A stretch of 64,000 bases of DNA from Bacteroidota bacterium (GTDB taxonomy: Bacteria > Bacteroidota > Ignavibacteria > Tepidaquicellales > Tepidaquicellaceae). The DNA lies in contig JAFDZP010000002.1 in the NCBI GenBank assembly GCA_018266835.1, positions 1,277,302 through 1,341,301 of the forward strand, written 5' to 3'. Position 1 is the stretch's first letter. The number at the start of each line of letters is the position of its first letter. The notes beneath the pieces were generated by a model that saw only the letters and a list, made by a program, of their open reading frames with translations, had not been told where the DNA came from and searched no databases. The position numbers and the translations under genes are program-made. Shown in pieces: positions 62,832 through 64,000 of the stretch.

Positions 62832-64000
62832 ATGAAAGAAGTAAAAGAAGTTGTAATTGTAGGCGCAGGATTCGGAGGTTTGCAGGCTGTAAAAAAACTT
62901 GCAAAACACAATGAACTGAATATAACACTTATTGACCGCGCCAATCACCACCTTTTCCAGCCGCTGCTTTACCAGGTAGCAACTGCCGTTTTATCTCCCG
63001 CAGATATAGCAATTCCATCAAGATCATTAATCGACGGTTACGAAAACGTTACAGTAATAATGTCTAACGTAACGCACATTGATAAAGAGAAACGCATTAT
63101 CTTTTTCAATGACCGCGCACTTAAGTATGACTATCTCATTCTTGCAATGGGAGCGAAGACAAGTTACTTCGGGCACAATGACTGGGAAAAATATACAGTC
63201 GGATTAAAAAATCTTACTGATGCGCTGAAGGTAAGAAAAAAAATTCTCTTCTCGTTTGAAGATGCAGAGAACTATCCCGAGAACGCCGAGAAGCTTTTGA
63301 AATATATTATTATCGGCGGCGGACCTACGGGTGTAGAGCTCGCCGGCTCGATTGCTGAACTCTCTCACAACATCATAAAAAAAGATTTCAGAAAAATTGA
63401 TACATCGAAAGCGGAAGTCACTCTGATAGAAGGCGGACCTCGGCTGCTTGCATCGTTCGATGCGGGTCTCTCTGAATATGCCAGAAAAAGTCTTGAAGAG
63501 CGCGGAGTGAAAGTTTATCTGAATACACGTGTAAATAATATAGAAGAAGGAAAAGTTTTTACCGAAGGCAAAGAGTTTGATGCAGGCACAATCATCTGGG
63601 CTGCAGGTGTAGAGGCAGTGCCATTTACAAAAACGCTTGGAGTGCCGATTGACAGAGCAGGAAGAGTAATTGTAAATCAGTATTGCTCGCTTGATGAATA
63701 TCCTGAAATTTTTGTTATAGGTGATATGGCTGCTTATACTCAGGCAGGTCATCTTCTTCCGGGAGTATCTCCCGTTGCAATGCAGCAGGGAAGATACGTT
63801 GCCAAGACAATTGTTAACGATATAAATAAAAAAGAAAGAAAACCATTTCATTACATTGATAAAGGTTCGATGGCAACTATAGGAAGAAAGGATGCTGTTG
63901 CTGAAATTGGCAAGCTGCGATATAAAGGATTTTTCGGATGGCTCTCATGGCTTGGGCTGCACATATTTTATCTTGTAGGATTTAAAAATAAAATATCTAT
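62832..64000 (+). CDS. ndh: Type II NADH dehydrogenase (NDH-2), 3' end beyond window
   Basis: The open frame from ATG 62832 runs to the window end (about 389 codons). It encodes MKEVKEVVIVGAGFGGLQAVKKL with the FAD-binding GxGxxG, then FQPLLYQVATAVLSPADIA, a second dinucleotide site IIGGGPTGVELAGSIAE, the SPDxGD-like VIGDMAAYTQAG and MQQGRYVAKTI. These are diagnostic for the rotenone-insensitive single-subunit NADH:quinone oxidoreductase. It passes electrons from NADH to quinone without pumping protons and is peripheral on the inner membrane; the visible end (GWLSWLGLHIFYLVGFKNK) is the amphipathic membrane-association region. The stop codon is outside the window. Confidence 0.95.
   Translation, partial: MKEVKEVVIVGAGFGGLQAVKKLAKHNELNITLIDRANHHLFQPLLYQVATAVLSPADIAIPSRSLIDGYENVTVIMSNVTHIDKEKRIIFFNDRALKYDYLILAMGAKTSYFGHNDWEKYTVGLKNLTDALKVRKKILFSFEDAENYPENAEKLLKYIIIGGGPTGVELAGSIAELSHNIIKKDFRKIDTSKAEVTLIEGGPRLLASFDAGLSEYARKSLEERGVKVYLNTRVNNIEEGKVFTEGKEFDAGTIIWAAGVEAVPFTKTLGVPIDRAGRVIVNQYCSLDEYPEIFVIGDMAAYTQAGHLLPGVSPVAMQQGRYVAKTIVNDINKKERKPFHYIDKGSMATIGRKDAVAEIGKLRYKGFFGWLSWLGLHIFYLVGFKNKIS

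Noticed and set aside
63204-63851. Minus-strand open frame of 215 codons
   Set aside because: It is antisense to the type II NADH dehydrogenase, whose motifs are unmistakable. It has the Cys/Tyr/Phe-rich composition typical of an antisense shadow.

Overview
The window looks like a chromosomal segment of an AT-rich, Gram-negative member of the Bacteroidota/Chlorobi (FCB) superphylum, most likely an Ignavibacteria-type lineage. Four secreted proteins end in a type IX secretion (T9SS) sorting domain with the NYPNPFNP signature. There is an LPS-export locus (kdsD-lptC-ostA), several outer-membrane lipoproteins, almost no Shine-Dalgarno sequences, and two candidate promoters of the Bacteroidota type (TAnnTTTG, one with an upstream TTG). 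The lineage is inferred from these traits; no rRNA gene is present. TTG start codons are unusually common.

Layout. 1-645: end of an outer-membrane barrel gene and a secreted heavy-metal-binding protein. 877-5839: replication cluster dnaN-recF-DUF721(DciA-like)-gyrB, without dnaA; dnaN carries an extra domain of about 100 residues. 5919-7388: uppP and a secreted thioredoxin-fold protein without active-site cysteines. 7446-12313 (minus): coaD, rsmD, a PilM-like protein, a pentapeptide-repeat lipoprotein, a ComEA-like HhH protein and a DUF6544-type membrane protein. 12485-15884: a T9SS-exported BNR propeller and a TerC protein. 15946-24788: mostly small metabolic enzymes (SDRs, RidA, GNATs, PLD, YjbQ, VOC, methyltransferase, flavin reductase), with palindromic intergenic repeats.

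24945-33114 (plus): LemA, a sugar-nucleotidyltransferase fused to a degenerate phosphomannomutase domain, PtsN-type EIIA, an M61 peptidase and pyruvate phosphate dikinase. 33203-34507 holds the most unusual non-coding DNA: a 123-nt tRNA-like gene with its own promoter and terminator but no assignable anticodon, and a 108-nt element that folds as a closed stem carrying three hairpins. 34508-39838: RNA uracil methyltransferase (minus), then kdsD-lptC-ostA. 39840-43947 (minus): a tight five-gene envelope operon. 44094-48124 (plus): an ABC exporter, YhcH and DinB-like proteins, a DUF433/DUF5615 toxin-antitoxin pair and a PlsC-like acyltransferase. 48127-56507: cytochrome P450 divergent from a penicillin-acylase-family gene, then rsmA and mfd. 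56604-62730: three more T9SS cargo proteins. 62832-end: a type II NADH dehydrogenase cut by the window edge.

No CRISPR array, insertion sequence, prophage or rRNA gene was seen. Most genes are housekeeping. The candidates for something new are the tRNA-like gene, the three-hairpin element, the covarying paired hairpins at 23959-24041, a 21-nt motif shared by two intergenic regions, the DnaN insertion, and a heptanucleotide tandem repeat inside a T9SS sorting-domain coding region.
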